Shown: one piece after another, positions 6,230 through 13,634 of the stretch
How positions within the stretch are numbered: position 1 is the stretch's first letter
Layout of the letters: each line of letters opens with the position of its first letter
DNA from: an uncultured Oscillospiraceae bacterium
Lineage (GTDB): Bacteria > Bacillota > Clostridia > Oscillospirales > Ruminococcaceae
NCBI GenBank assembly: GCA_934486875.1
Contig: CAKSPU010000040.1
Span: 1-19,453 of the forward strand
Direction: 5' to 3'
DNA length: 19,453 nt
The notes under the pieces: generated by a model
Told to the model about the DNA's origin: nothing
The model's database searches: none
What the model saw: the letters and a program-made list of their open reading frames with translations, nothing else
Made by a program: the position numbers and the translations under genes

Positions 6230-6826
6230 ATGCCGAACGCATTCACAGACGAAGAAGCAAAACGAATAAGACAGGAACTTATCCTTGCGGGAATACGTCT
6301 CAGCAAGGAGCTCGGAATGCAGAAAATGTCCGTTGAAAAGCTCACCGCCGCCGTAGGGATAGCAAAAGGCAGCTTCTATCTTTTTTTCGGCTCAAAGGAG
6401 GATTTTATTCTCGAAACAGCAGCGTATGCAAGTGAAAAGACACAGAAAATGCTGCTTGCAAAGCTGAACGGACGGGCGCAGATGTCAGCCCACGAGTTTA
6501 TGGAATTTTATGACGAATTTCTCCATTCCGACCTTGACCTGATGAACGGACTTACCGTCAGTGATTTTTACTGGCTGAAAGATCACATAAAAAAGCAGGT
6601 GCTTTTTGATCCCGATATGCAGATAAAAACAGCACAGTTCTGGCTGTCGCTCATTAATGATATCCGTGAGGGCGTTGACACGGGAACATTCGTAAACCTC
6701 ATTAAATCCATTTACGCCATTCGTGAACACAGCGACACAATGGTGAAGGCTTCCATCGAAAACAGCATTCAGCTGATACTTCGCACTATTGAAATCTACA
6801 TAAGCGGAAAAAGGGATATATTATGA
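6230..6826 (+). CDS. TetR-family transcriptional regulator (TetR2)
   Basis: This 198-residue regulator has an N-terminal TetR helix-turn-helix at about residues 33-59, MSVEKLTAAVGIAKGSFYLF then FGSKEDF, with the typical K-G-S-F-Y-x-F-F-x-S-K-E pattern. The remaining ~135 residues are helical and unassigned, as usual for the ligand domain. A TGAGGG site precedes the ATG by 6 nt. It is the first gene of a four-gene operon and overlaps the next gene by 4 bp (ATGA). The shared inverted repeat lies inside its promoter, so it probably represses itself. It is the best candidate to bind the same motif before the methyltransferase and the ABC operon. The inducer is unknown. Confidence 0.92.
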   Translation: MPNAFTDEEAKRIRQELILAGIRLSKELGMQKMSVEKLTAAVGIAKGSFYLFFGSKEDFILETAAYASEKTQKMLLAKLNGRAQMSAHEFMEFYDEFLHSDLDLMNGLTVSDFYWLKDHIKKQVLFDPDMQIKTAQFWLSLINDIREGVDTGTFVNLIKSIYAIREHSDTMVKASIENSIQLILRTIEIYISGKRDIL

Positions 6827-7671
6827 GAAACTTTGCAGATGAATACAAGGAATTTCTGAAAACCCACAGCTACAAGCCTGTGACCGCATCGGGCAGGGAA
6901 TTTCAGGTCATCGACAGCGGCAGCGGAAGCCAGACCATTGTTTTTCTCAACGGCATCGACACACAGCAGGAATGGATAAATTATGTGTCCGCACTTGAAA
7001 AAAATTACCGTGTCGTAATGATGAAATATCCCGTGGAAATTTACAAAAACAAGGAAATGATCGCTGCGCTCCACGAGCTTTTCGGAAAGCTTGGCATCTC
7101 TTCCCCTATTTTATGCGGTATCAGTGACGGCGGCGTTCTCGGACAGCTTTATGCCAAAAATTACAAGGTGGGCGGACTTATTATGATGACCACCCTGACC
7201 GTTGATTCCGCCTATGTTGAGGGAATGAAAAAGGAACAGTTCCTGCTGCCGCTTATGAAGCTCTACATCAAGACTGTGAAATTTGAAAAGCTGAGACCTG
7301 CGCTTATCAATGCGGTAAAAAAGCATTTCAGAAACGAGACCGAAGAGGAAAAAGCCTATGCGGTATCATTTTTTGAATGCATAGGTCAGGACGAGAGCTA
7401 CAGATATTCATATCTCCGTGCAGTGCTTGCCACAGGCGATATTTACAAGCTGGAAAAATTCAAAAAAAGCGATTTTTCCTATCTTGACGGAAAGGTTCTC
7501 GTGCTTATCCCCGAAAACGATATGTTCGACAAAGCCGACTCGCAGAAGCTTGTGGATATATTCACCGATCCCGTTGTAAAGGAGACCTACGGCGGTCATC
7601 TCGGAATGCTTATGCGTGCGGATCTGTACATAAAAGAGATAGAAAAATTCTTAAGCGAAAATTTTCGGTAA
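6823..7671 (+). CDS. Alpha/beta hydrolase (first of two in the operon)
   Basis: This is a 282-residue cytoplasmic alpha/beta-hydrolase-fold protein without a signal peptide or membrane helix. The nucleophile elbow is CGISDGG with Ser101 in a GxSxG motif. An acid in LIPENDMFD (Asp233 or Asp236) and His259 in GGHLGML complete a credible triad. The usual HG oxyanion strand is replaced by FLNGID (41-46). The start overlaps the tetR2 stop, so expression is coupled to the regulator. Such enzymes hydrolyse esters, lactones or amides, and the substrate cannot be inferred. The placement suggests acting on the same molecule that TetR2 senses. Confidence 0.88.
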   Translation: MRNFADEYKEFLKTHSYKPVTASGREFQVIDSGSGSQTIVFLNGIDTQQEWINYVSALEKNYRVVMMKYPVEIYKNKEMIAALHELFGKLGISSPILCGISDGGVLGQLYAKNYKVGGLIMMTTLTVDSAYVEGMKKEQFLLPLMKLYIKTVKFEKLRPALINAVKKHFRNETEEEKAYAVSFFECIGQDESYRYSYLRAVLATGDIYKLEKFKKSDFSYLDGKVLVLIPENDMFDKADSQKLVDIFTDPVVKETYGGHLGMLMRADLYIKEIEKFLSENFR

Positions 7672-7677
7672 AGGTCG

Positions 7678-8868
7678 ATGAATATGGAAAAATATGATAT
7701 CACAAAACCCATAAGCATTCCCGTTGGAATGCACAAGCTGAACAAAGACCCGAGCATCAGCTTCCAGCTCAACCGCCTTGTCAATATGGACGGCTGCGAC
7801 CTTGCAGTTGCGAGTGAAATTGGCAATACCATTAAAACCGCCGCTGATTTTTACACCGTTCTGAAAAAGCGTGGGGACTCTGAGCTTGAAAACGGACACA
7901 TAAAAAATGCTGCGGCGCTTTACCGTATGTCCGAATTTTTCACCGACCGGGAAGACCCGAACGGTCTTGCCGCCTGGAAAAAAGCAAGGGAGCTTTTCTT
8001 TGAATATTACGCTGATTTTTTTGACGGCGAGCACCCTCTCATCGAGCTTGTAAACGTTCCCTATGAAAGCTTCACGATGCCCACCCTGAAATTCAACGCC
8101 GACGACCCAAAGGGCGATATCGTTATGCACGGCGGCTTTGACTCCAGCTATGAGGAATTTTTCGCCGAGTGCGAATATCTTCGTGAGCAGGGCTATAATG
8201 TGTATCTTTTCGAGGGACCGGGACAGGGTGAATGCATTCGTCTCCACGGCGCTCCACTTATCATTGAATGGGAAAAGCCCGTTATGGCTGTGACAAAATA
8301 TTTTGACCTCCATAATGTCATTCTTGTGGGTCAGTCGCTGGGCGGATTTTTCGCTCCGAGAGCCTCCGCATTTGACAACAGAGTAACAAAATGTGTGAGT
8401 ATTGCACAGTTCGGCGCACTGAAAATGAATTTTTCAGACAATGCCTTTGCAAACGGTCTTATCTGGGGATCGCTGAATGTCCTGCTTTTCCTTTTCGGCT
8501 GGCTCATAAACATCATCTATGCTGCAAAAAAAGAAAAAGGTATGGCATTTTTCCGCACATATTTTCACAGGTTCGGAACAAATAATGTTTATCGGCTGTT
8601 AAAATATCTTCACGAAATAGATCTTCGCCCGATTGCCGACAAGCTCACAAAGGATTATCTTGTCATCGGCGGCAGCAATGACACAATGGCTTGCCGTGCG
8701 GGCATCGGCAGACAGCTTCTTATCCTCAAAAATGCCCGTTCTGTTTCATCAAGAGAGATAACCGCTTACGAACAAGGCGCAGACCATTGCTGCTGCGGAA
8801 ACCAACTTGCCGCAATGGACACGATACTTATGTGGGCAGAGCTTATGAATAAAAGAGATTCGCAATAA
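7678..8868 (+). CDS. Alpha/beta hydrolase, FrsA/dihydropseudooxynicotine-hydrolase-like
   Basis: This is a 396-residue hydrolase with a long helical N-terminal extension (about 1-140) ahead of the catalytic fold, the layout seen in FrsA-like and 2,6-dihydropseudooxynicotine-hydrolase-like C-C or ester hydrolases. Visible motifs are the oxyanion HGG (151-153), LFEGPGQGE (177-185), the nucleophile elbow GQSLGG with Ser220, GGSND with Asp335, and GADHCCCGN with His370. No signal peptide is present; residues 264-282 are hydrophobic (LNVLLFLFGWLINIIYAA) and may contact membrane or form the substrate cap. The AAAGG ribosome site at 7670-7674 fits a start at 7684 (two codons in) better than the ATG at 7678. 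It follows the first hydrolase by 6 bp but is not a close duplicate of it. Confidence 0.87.
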   Translation: MNMEKYDITKPISIPVGMHKLNKDPSISFQLNRLVNMDGCDLAVASEIGNTIKTAADFYTVLKKRGDSELENGHIKNAAALYRMSEFFTDREDPNGLAAWKKARELFFEYYADFFDGEHPLIELVNVPYESFTMPTLKFNADDPKGDIVMHGGFDSSYEEFFAECEYLREQGYNVYLFEGPGQGECIRLHGAPLIIEWEKPVMAVTKYFDLHNVILVGQSLGGFFAPRASAFDNRVTKCVSIAQFGALKMNFSDNAFANGLIWGSLNVLLFLFGWLINIIYAAKKEKGMAFFRTYFHRFGTNNVYRLLKYLHEIDLRPIADKLTKDYLVIGGSNDTMACRAGIGRQLLILKNARSVSSREITAYEQGADHCCCGNQLAAMDTILMWAELMNKRDSQ

Positions 8869-8883
8869 AACGGAGTAATGACT

Positions 8884-9498
8884 ATGCTGAAAATTTCTAT
8901 AATAGCAGCGATCATCGGACATATCCTGTGCGCAGTATCCGATTGCCTGCTCGGGTATTCAAAAAAGGGCAAGCTTGATCTGAAAAATATAAACGATGCC
9001 GAAAAGATGTCTGCAATGTTTGCGGATATGCCCCTTTCCTACCCGCTTTCGTCAACGCTTCTCGGCGTTGCGGCGATAACGCTGTTCAGCTTCGGTTATT
9101 TCGGTATCAGCAGCTATATGGGTGAATATTCAAAGACAGCTTCGGTAATTATGTTTATTTCGGCTGTTCTGTATGCCGTTCCCATAACGGCGCATCACGT
9201 TCTGTTTGCTGTTATAGAATGGCTTTACATAAGGCTTGGCAGGACGAATGAAGCTAGGGAAGCCGTGCTGGAGCTTCAGAAAAAGACCATAGCGCCTATG
9301 TTTGCAGGCTATCTCGGACTGCTTGTTTTCACAGTGACGCTGTTTGTGATGACAGTATCGGGAAGCACTGCACTTCCTCGGTGGGCGTGGGTTTTCAACA
9401 CCGCCGCTGCGATGATACTGCTTCTCCCCACAAAACTGCCAGCAAAAGGAAATATTGCTGGAGCAGCAATGTTTCTGGGTCTGCTTTTTGTAATATGA
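8884..9498 (+). CDS. Six-helix integral membrane protein of unknown function
   Basis: This 204-residue protein is almost entirely hydrophobic, with about six membrane segments near residues 2-20, 55-75, 82-110, 137-158, 163-180 and 185-204, and no obvious catalytic or cofactor motif. It is compatible with small multi-pass families such as DUF6796, a tentative match from memory. ATG 8884 is preferred over the in-frame ATG at 8878 because GGAG (8872-8875) is 8 nt from it but only 2 nt from the earlier one. It is the last gene of the tetR2 operon, starting about 15 bp after the second hydrolase. Transport or membrane modification linked to the hydrolases is inference. Confidence 0.78.
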   Translation: MLKISIIAAIIGHILCAVSDCLLGYSKKGKLDLKNINDAEKMSAMFADMPLSYPLSSTLLGVAAITLFSFGYFGISSYMGEYSKTASVIMFISAVLYAVPITAHHVLFAVIEWLYIRLGRTNEAREAVLELQKKTIAPMFAGYLGLLVFTVTLFVMTVSGSTALPRWAWVFNTAAAMILLLPTKLPAKGNIAGAAMFLGLLFVI

Positions 9499-9573
9499 CA
9501 AAAGCTAACTAAATATGAAAAAGCAGCAAAATGAAAAAATTTGAACAAATAAACACAAAAGTAAAAGTTTCGT

Positions 9574-9695
9574 CCACCTTTTCAAAGGTGGCGGGTTTCC
9601 AAAGGGCAGAGCCCTTTAGTCGCTGTCCGCAGACAGCGAAATCCCCCTTTGCTTCAAAAAAACGGAGCAAGGGGTGAGAAATGCGAAAGCATTTC
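9574..9695. repeat. Array of five tandem hairpins (REP-like or structured RNA)
   Basis: Five stems follow one another with gaps of only 2-9 bp. CCACCTTT/AAAGGTGG spans 9574-9591. AAAGGGC/GCCCTTT spans 9601-9617. TCGCTGTC/GACAGCGA spans 9620-9639. CCCCTTTGCTTC with GGAGCAAGGGG, with one bulge and one wobble, spans 9644-9674. GAAATGC/GCATTTC with a GAAA loop spans 9678-9695. The pattern resembles repeated intergenic palindromes of Ruminococcaceae genomes, as I recall them; a structured RNA is the alternative. Confidence 0.75.
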
Positions 9696-9728
9696 GAGGG
9701 GAGGCATACAAGACCGCCTCCCCTTTTT
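9696..9728 (+). terminator. Terminator of the tetR2-hydrolase-membrane protein operon
   Basis: AGGGGAGGC (9697-9705) pairs with GCCTCCCCT (9716-9724) around a 10-nt loop, followed by TTTT on the plus strand. It is the first T-tailed hairpin after the membrane protein gene, about 200 bp past its stop. Confidence 0.8.
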
Positions 9729-9750
9729 ACATACCCAAGCAAACTTACCC

Positions 9751-9779
9751 TCCAAAACGTTCCGGTGGAACGTTTTGGA
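9751..9779. repeat. Perfect 13-bp inverted repeat
   Basis: TCCAAAACGTTCC (9751-9763) and GGAACGTTTTGGA (9767-9779) are exact reverse complements with a 3-nt loop. No T tract follows on either strand. It continues the hairpin series between the converging operons. Confidence 0.85.
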
Positions 9780-9839
9780 CAAAGCAACTCCCCCAAGCGT
9801 TTTGTTCAGTTTGTACAAGACCGATATCTTTTTCGACAG

Positions 9840-9884
9840 ACTGAACCGCCGCAAGACATTGTATATCCTGCGGCGGCTTTCAGT
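9840..9884 (-). terminator. Bulged 14-bp hairpin at the 3' end of the diguanylate cyclase gene
   Basis: ACTGAA plus CCGCCGCA (9840-9853) pair with TGCGGCGG (9869-9876) and, after a 2-nt bulge, TTCAGT (9879-9884). It lies 13 bp past the stop of the minus-strand gene and is GC-rich, but it lacks a good T tract on the minus strand, so its terminator role is only probable. Confidence 0.55.
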
Positions 9885-9896
9885 ATAACCGAACTT

Positions 9897-12164
9897 TCAT
9901 ATTTCCTTTTTTCGCCGTGCCTTTGCATCGTAAAGCTTTCCGTCGGCTTTGTCTATTCCCTCTTTCAGGTCATAGCTGTTAAACACCTTACAGCTTATAA
10001 CGCCCATTGACATATTGATGTAATACGGCTTGCCTGCGGCTGCATTGAGACGGTCTATGCTCTCCTGTCGGCGGCGGAGGATATCATCGTGAGTGAGGAT
10101 ATCGGTGACAGGCAGCACTGCGGCAAATTCGTCGCCGCCCATTCTGCCGATGACAGCAGCATCACCGAATATCTCTTTAAGACAGTTTGCAAGGGAGCGT
10201 ATGGAAAAATCTCCCTCGGTATGTCCATAGCGGTCATTGACCATTTTGAGGTTGTCCATATCCGCATAGCAGATAGTGTATTCCGCACCCCTGCCGTGTC
10301 TTTTCACAAGCTCAGCAACTGCGGAATAGAAGCCTCGGCGGTTATATATCTGAGTAAGCTCGTCGATTCGGGACATATCCTCCAAAGCAAGATTTTTTGC
10401 GTGGAGCTCATCAAATGCCTGCTCACGGCTGCGGAGAAGATGCACCATTTTTACAACTGAACTGAGCTGATAGGTTATGAGCTCCAGCTCGTCAAAGAAG
10501 TCCACCGAATGGGGCTCGCAGAGAACTATGCCGTACTGGAACTCCTTGCAGAAAAGGTCGGCGGCTATAAGTGTATGACGCTTGTCGCCGTTATAAAGCT
10601 CACTTCTGAAAATATCACGGGCGGACACCCTGCGCTTTTCAGAGGGAATCGAAAATATCTCGCTGCCGAATGCATATCCCGAAAAATTAAAATCGGTGCT
10701 GCCCGCAGGAAAATGCTGTCCCTCGTGATACTCCACAGGTTCGGGGAATATGTAGGCATACGATGAATCCGCTCCGATAAGGTGAAGAGGACGGAGCATT
10801 CGTGAATAGCTCTCGCTGAGGTTCTCCCCTATCATAAGTGTGTCTCGGAGAACAATGTTGTCGTAATGTACGGCAAGCTTATGCTTTTCCTCGAGTACGT
10901 GGAAATCCGAAGCGATATCGAGATTTATGCGCTTATAGAAAAAGTTATACAGCCTGCGGATATAAGGCTCGTTTTCCGGGAAACATTTTCTCATAAGGTA
11001 GCGATAGCCGCTGTCGATAATGTCGTGGATAACACTGACGTGGTTCACGATCTCAAAATCCTTATTAAAGAAAAGGTCGATCATATCGGCAGTCTCGCTG
11101 TAATCCTCGGGAGATGCACGCCTGCTTCCGAAACGGGCATACATATTTTCAAGATAATTTTTTACGAAATCAAAGAGCACGGCTTTTTCTACCGTAAGTG
11201 CTCCGCTTTCATAAAGATATGCACAGACCTTGCCCGCTATCTGAGTCTCGCTTCCGCTGAAAACCGAATCGGGTGAATTATACAGCCCCGACTGACCATA
11301 GCTTGACTGGCGGGGGATAAATTCGGTAGCAAGGTAATTTTCATCATCTGGAGTACCACTGAGGAAATTTACTGCCTTTTCCACCGCTCTGACACCGAGC
11401 TTGTATGCGTCCGCCCTTACCGATGCCAATGGGGGCTCAAGCTTTGCGGCAAACGGAAGATCATCAAAGCCTGTTACGGCGATATCCCTGCCGATGTGGA
11501 TACCTCTGGCATTGAGAACGGAGTAAAGAGCCTGCGCCATTATGTCATTTACGCAGATAACTGCGTCAAGCTCGGGGTTATTGTCCACAAGCATACTTGC
11601 TTCTTTGTAGATATTATCGGAAATATCGCTTGGTACAACGAGCTTCGGGTCATATGCAAGACCATTTTGCTCGATAGCTGTGCGGTATGCCTCAAAACGC
11701 TCAACACATTCGCTGTTGTTCATATCGCCGCAGAGCATTCCTATGCACTTCTTGCCCTGTTCCTTAACAAGATGCTCCACCGCCTGCATTATGCCTGTGC
11801 GGTTATCGAACATAAGATGATCGTAGCCGTCGATTTTAGCGGCAACGCTGAGGGTAGGGACTTTTCCGAAGATCTCCAGATGACGCTTTTTCCCCTCGTT
11901 GTCCAGGGGATAGGCTATTGAGCCCACGGCTGAGATCATATAATCAAACTCAGCTGCGGCGGCTATATCGAAAAGGGCGTTGTACTGATATTCATAGCGA
12001 GCCTGATTGGCATAGCCTTCATATTCAACGCCTATATATTTTCCGGGAAATATGCACAGGTCAGCATCAAGCCTTTCCGCTGCGCTCATTGCGCCTTGGG
12101 AAAGCTGATAGCTGAAAGGGTCTTTGATTGCTGCGACTGCCATTCCGATCTTAAATCTTTTCAT
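9897..12164 (-). CDS. Soluble LacI-type ligand-binding domain fused to a GGDEF diguanylate cyclase
   Basis: This 755-residue protein probably makes cyclic di-GMP from two GTP in response to a ligand. Residues 1-287 form a LacI/periplasmic-binding-type domain, with the typical VNDIMAQALYSVLNARGI (205-222), IAVTGFDDLPFA (228-239), PPLASVR and a closing FIPRQS (282-287). The LacI helix-turn-helix is absent. There is no signal peptide or membrane helix, so sensing should be cytoplasmic. Residues about 300-585 are an unassigned, possibly GAF-like linker. The cyclase begins at DELTQIYNRRGF and has an intact GGDEF at 676-680. No RxxD inhibitory site precedes it, so product feedback may be absent. 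AGGTGA lies upstream of the ATG. The ligand is probably a sugar, by family analogy. Confidence 0.88.
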   Translation of the reverse strand: MKRFKIGMAVAAIKDPFSYQLSQGAMSAAERLDADLCIFPGKYIGVEYEGYANQARYEYQYNALFDIAAAAEFDYMISAVGSIAYPLDNEGKKRHLEIFGKVPTLSVAAKIDGYDHLMFDNRTGIMQAVEHLVKEQGKKCIGMLCGDMNNSECVERFEAYRTAIEQNGLAYDPKLVVPSDISDNIYKEASMLVDNNPELDAVICVNDIMAQALYSVLNARGIHIGRDIAVTGFDDLPFAAKLEPPLASVRADAYKLGVRAVEKAVNFLSGTPDDENYLATEFIPRQSSYGQSGLYNSPDSVFSGSETQIAGKVCAYLYESGALTVEKAVLFDFVKNYLENMYARFGSRRASPEDYSETADMIDLFFNKDFEIVNHVSVIHDIIDSGYRYLMRKCFPENEPYIRRLYNFFYKRINLDIASDFHVLEEKHKLAVHYDNIVLRDTLMIGENLSESYSRMLRPLHLIGADSSYAYIFPEPVEYHEGQHFPAGSTDFNFSGYAFGSEIFSIPSEKRRVSARDIFRSELYNGDKRHTLIAADLFCKEFQYGIVLCEPHSVDFFDELELITYQLSSVVKMVHLLRSREQAFDELHAKNLALEDMSRIDELTQIYNRRGFYSAVAELVKRHGRGAEYTICYADMDNLKMVNDRYGHTEGDFSIRSLANCLKEIFGDAAVIGRMGGDEFAAVLPVTDILTHDDILRRRQESIDRLNAAAGKPYYINMSMGVISCKVFNSYDLKEGIDKADGKLYDAKARRKKEI

Positions 12165-12198
12165 AGTTGTTCACCTAAGAAACATAAATATATAGCTT

Positions 12199-12227
12199 AT
12201 TATAACACAATATTTGTTAATTTTCAA
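12199..12227 (-). promoter_or_regulatory. Sigma-A promoter of the diguanylate cyclase gene
   Basis: On the minus strand TTGAAA (12222-12227) and TATAAT (12199-12204) are exactly 17 bp apart, 35 bp upstream of the ATG. Confidence 0.82.
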
Positions 12228-12287
12228 TGGCCTATCTGACAAATTTATTTCAGGGATCTGTATAATTTTATCAATACGGCGATAAGC

Positions 12288-12316
12288 TTGACAAATCTCC
12301 CCGATAGTGGTAAAAT
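12288..12316 (+). promoter_or_regulatory. Sigma-A promoter of the Nudix gene
   Basis: TTGACA (12288-12293) and TAAAAT (12311-12316) are 17 bp apart. Transcription should start near 12323, which rules out the upstream in-frame ATG at 12307 as the start. Confidence 0.82.
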
Positions 12317-12354
12317 GTTCAGAGATATGTTTTTGGGAAAGGACTTTTACGAAT

Positions 12355-12858
12355 ATGGAGTTTTGGGATATTTATGACAGCAACAAGCAGCCCACGGGAC
12401 GCACTATGAAGCGCAATGACTGGTGTCTGAAAGACGGAGAATATCATCTGACGGTGCTGGGTGTCATTATGCGCCCCGACGGGAAATTTCTCATTACCCG
12501 GCGTGTTATGACAAAGGCGTGGGCGGCAGGCTGGTGGGAGGTCTCAGGCGGCGCTGCTATGGCAGGCGAAAGCTCCCGTGAAGCCGTTAACAGAGAGGTT
12601 TTTGAAGAGACGGGACTTGATGTTTCAAATGCCGACGGCGGCTATGTTTTCTCATATCACAGGGAAAATCCCGGCGAGGGCGACAACTATTTTGTTGACA
12701 TTTACCGCTTTGTTATGGATTTTGATGAAAGCGATCTTCACTTGCAGGAGGCTGAGACTCTGGGGTACAGGCTTGCCGCTCCCGAGGAGATAAAGGAGCT
12801 TGGTGAAAAGGGAATTTTCCTCCATTATGACAGTATTAAAAGAGTTTTTGAAGTTTGA
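12355..12858 (+). CDS. Nudix hydrolase, isopentenyl-diphosphate-isomerase-like subgroup
   Basis: This 167-residue protein carries a complete Nudix box. GAAMAGE (GX5E), seven residues, and REVFEETGL match GX5EX7REUXEEXGU, which binds divalent metal for cleavage of a nucleoside diphosphate linked to another moiety. The N-terminus MEFWDIYDSNKQPTGRTM is typical of the YfcD/IPP-isomerase-like group. Bacterial members without the isomerase cysteine and glutamate set are usually plain pyrophosphohydrolases of unclear substrate. The start at 12355 has AAAGGA about 11 nt upstream and lies downstream of the predicted transcription start. It is a single-gene unit, divergent from the cyclase gene and ended by a strong bidirectional terminator. 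Confidence 0.9.
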   Translation: MEFWDIYDSNKQPTGRTMKRNDWCLKDGEYHLTVLGVIMRPDGKFLITRRVMTKAWAAGWWEVSGGAAMAGESSREAVNREVFEETGLDVSNADGGYVFSYHRENPGEGDNYFVDIYRFVMDFDESDLHLQEAETLGYRLAAPEEIKELGEKGIFLHYDSIKRVFEV

Positions 12859-12860
12859 TA

Positions 12861-12896
12861 AAAAGCCCTCTCACCGAAAACGGTGAGAGGGCTTTT
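12861..12896. terminator. Bidirectional terminator between the Nudix and response regulator genes
   Basis: AAAAGCCCTCTCACCG (12861-12876) and CGGTGAGAGGGCTTTT (12881-12896) are perfect 16-bp complements with an AAAA loop. The A and T flanks give a T tail in both directions, suiting the convergent genes that end at 12858 and 12900. Confidence 0.95.
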
Positions 12897-12899
12897 ATG

Positions 12900-13619
12900 T
12901 TACTTATTCACAACATCACTTTCCGCCATTCTGTAGCCAACACCCACCTCGGTAAAAATATACCGTGGCTCGGCAGGCTTTGCTTCTATCTTGCGGCGGA
13001 TATTCGCCATATTTACCCTGAGAATCTGATTATCCGTTTTGGCGTGAGGCCCCCAGAGTTGCTTTATTATGTAGTCATATGTGAGCACCCTGCCCGCATT
13101 CTTGCCAAGGAGCGCCACCAGCTTGAACTCATTCTGTGTAAGATTTGCGTCCTTTCCGTCAACATACACACGGTATTTTGAATAGTCTATGGTAAGCCCG
13201 CCTGTTCGGAACACGCCCCCTACGGCTATGCTGTCATCGCCCGATGCTGTTCGGGTATGGCGAAGGGCTGTTTTTATTCTGGCAATAAGCTCATTGGTGC
13301 CAAATGGCTTTGTTATGTAATCATCAGCGCCCTTTTCAAGAGCTACCACCTTATCCGCTTCCGAATTTCTTGCAGACAACACGATTATTGGCATTGATGA
13401 CCACTTTCTTACTGAATCTATGACCTCCCAGCCGTCCATTCCCGGCAGTCCCAGGTCAAGTATGACGACATCGGGGCAGTGGGAGCTTATTACCGCACAG
13501 CCGTACTCCCCCGTATCCGCTGTTATCACGTCAAAATTGTTGGCAGAAAGTATGGTCCCGAGGAAATGGCTTATCTGCTTGTCGTCCTCGATTATAAGTA
13601 CCTTGTTTTTATACTCCAC
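12900..13619 (-). CDS. kdpE: OmpR/KdpE-type response regulator
   Basis: This 239-residue two-domain regulator has a receiver domain (1-120) with acidic pocket EDD (11-13), phosphoacceptor Asp55 in VILDLGLPGMDGWE, Ser82 and Lys104 in YITKPF. A C-terminal winged helix follows (about 135-235), with LTQNEFKLVALLGKNAGRV and the WGPHAKTDNQILRVNMANIR recognition segment that is typical of KdpE. It starts at GTG (13617-13619), 16 bp after the kinase stop, with AAAGG about 11 nt upstream. Kinase and regulator form one operon. KdpE normally activates the kdpFABC potassium pump, but no kdp pump gene is in this window, so its targets here are unknown. Confidence 0.9.
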   Translation of the reverse strand: MEYKNKVLIIEDDKQISHFLGTILSANNFDVITADTGEYGCAVISSHCPDVVILDLGLPGMDGWEVIDSVRKWSSMPIIVLSARNSEADKVVALEKGADDYITKPFGTNELIARIKTALRHTRTASGDDSIAVGGVFRTGGLTIDYSKYRVYVDGKDANLTQNEFKLVALLGKNAGRVLTYDYIIKQLWGPHAKTDNQILRVNMANIRRKIEAKPAEPRYIFTEVGVGYRMAESDVVNK

Positions 13620-13634
13620 TTTATGTCATACCTT

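Larger units (their letters stand above)
9499..9896. other. 398-bp non-coding region packed with hairpins
   Basis: No supportable coding region is present. From 9574 to 9884 there are about eight successive inverted repeats, most of them perfect; one (9696-9728) is also the terminator of the plus-strand operon. An isolated AGCTAACT (9503-9510) matches one arm of the shared operator but lacks the other. Confidence 0.8.

Noticed and set aside
9503..9510. Fourth copy of the shared operator (AGCTAACT)
   Set aside because: Only one arm matches, with no inverted partner at the right distance, and it follows a stop codon with no promoter nearby.
9574..9779. CRISPR array
   Set aside because: The repeats are different inverted repeats, not identical direct repeats with spacers, and no cas genes are present.
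12307..12354. Earlier ATG of the Nudix frame
   Set aside because: It overlaps the spacer and -10 of a strong promoter, so it would not be transcribed; ATG 12355 has a ribosome binding site and the family N-terminus.
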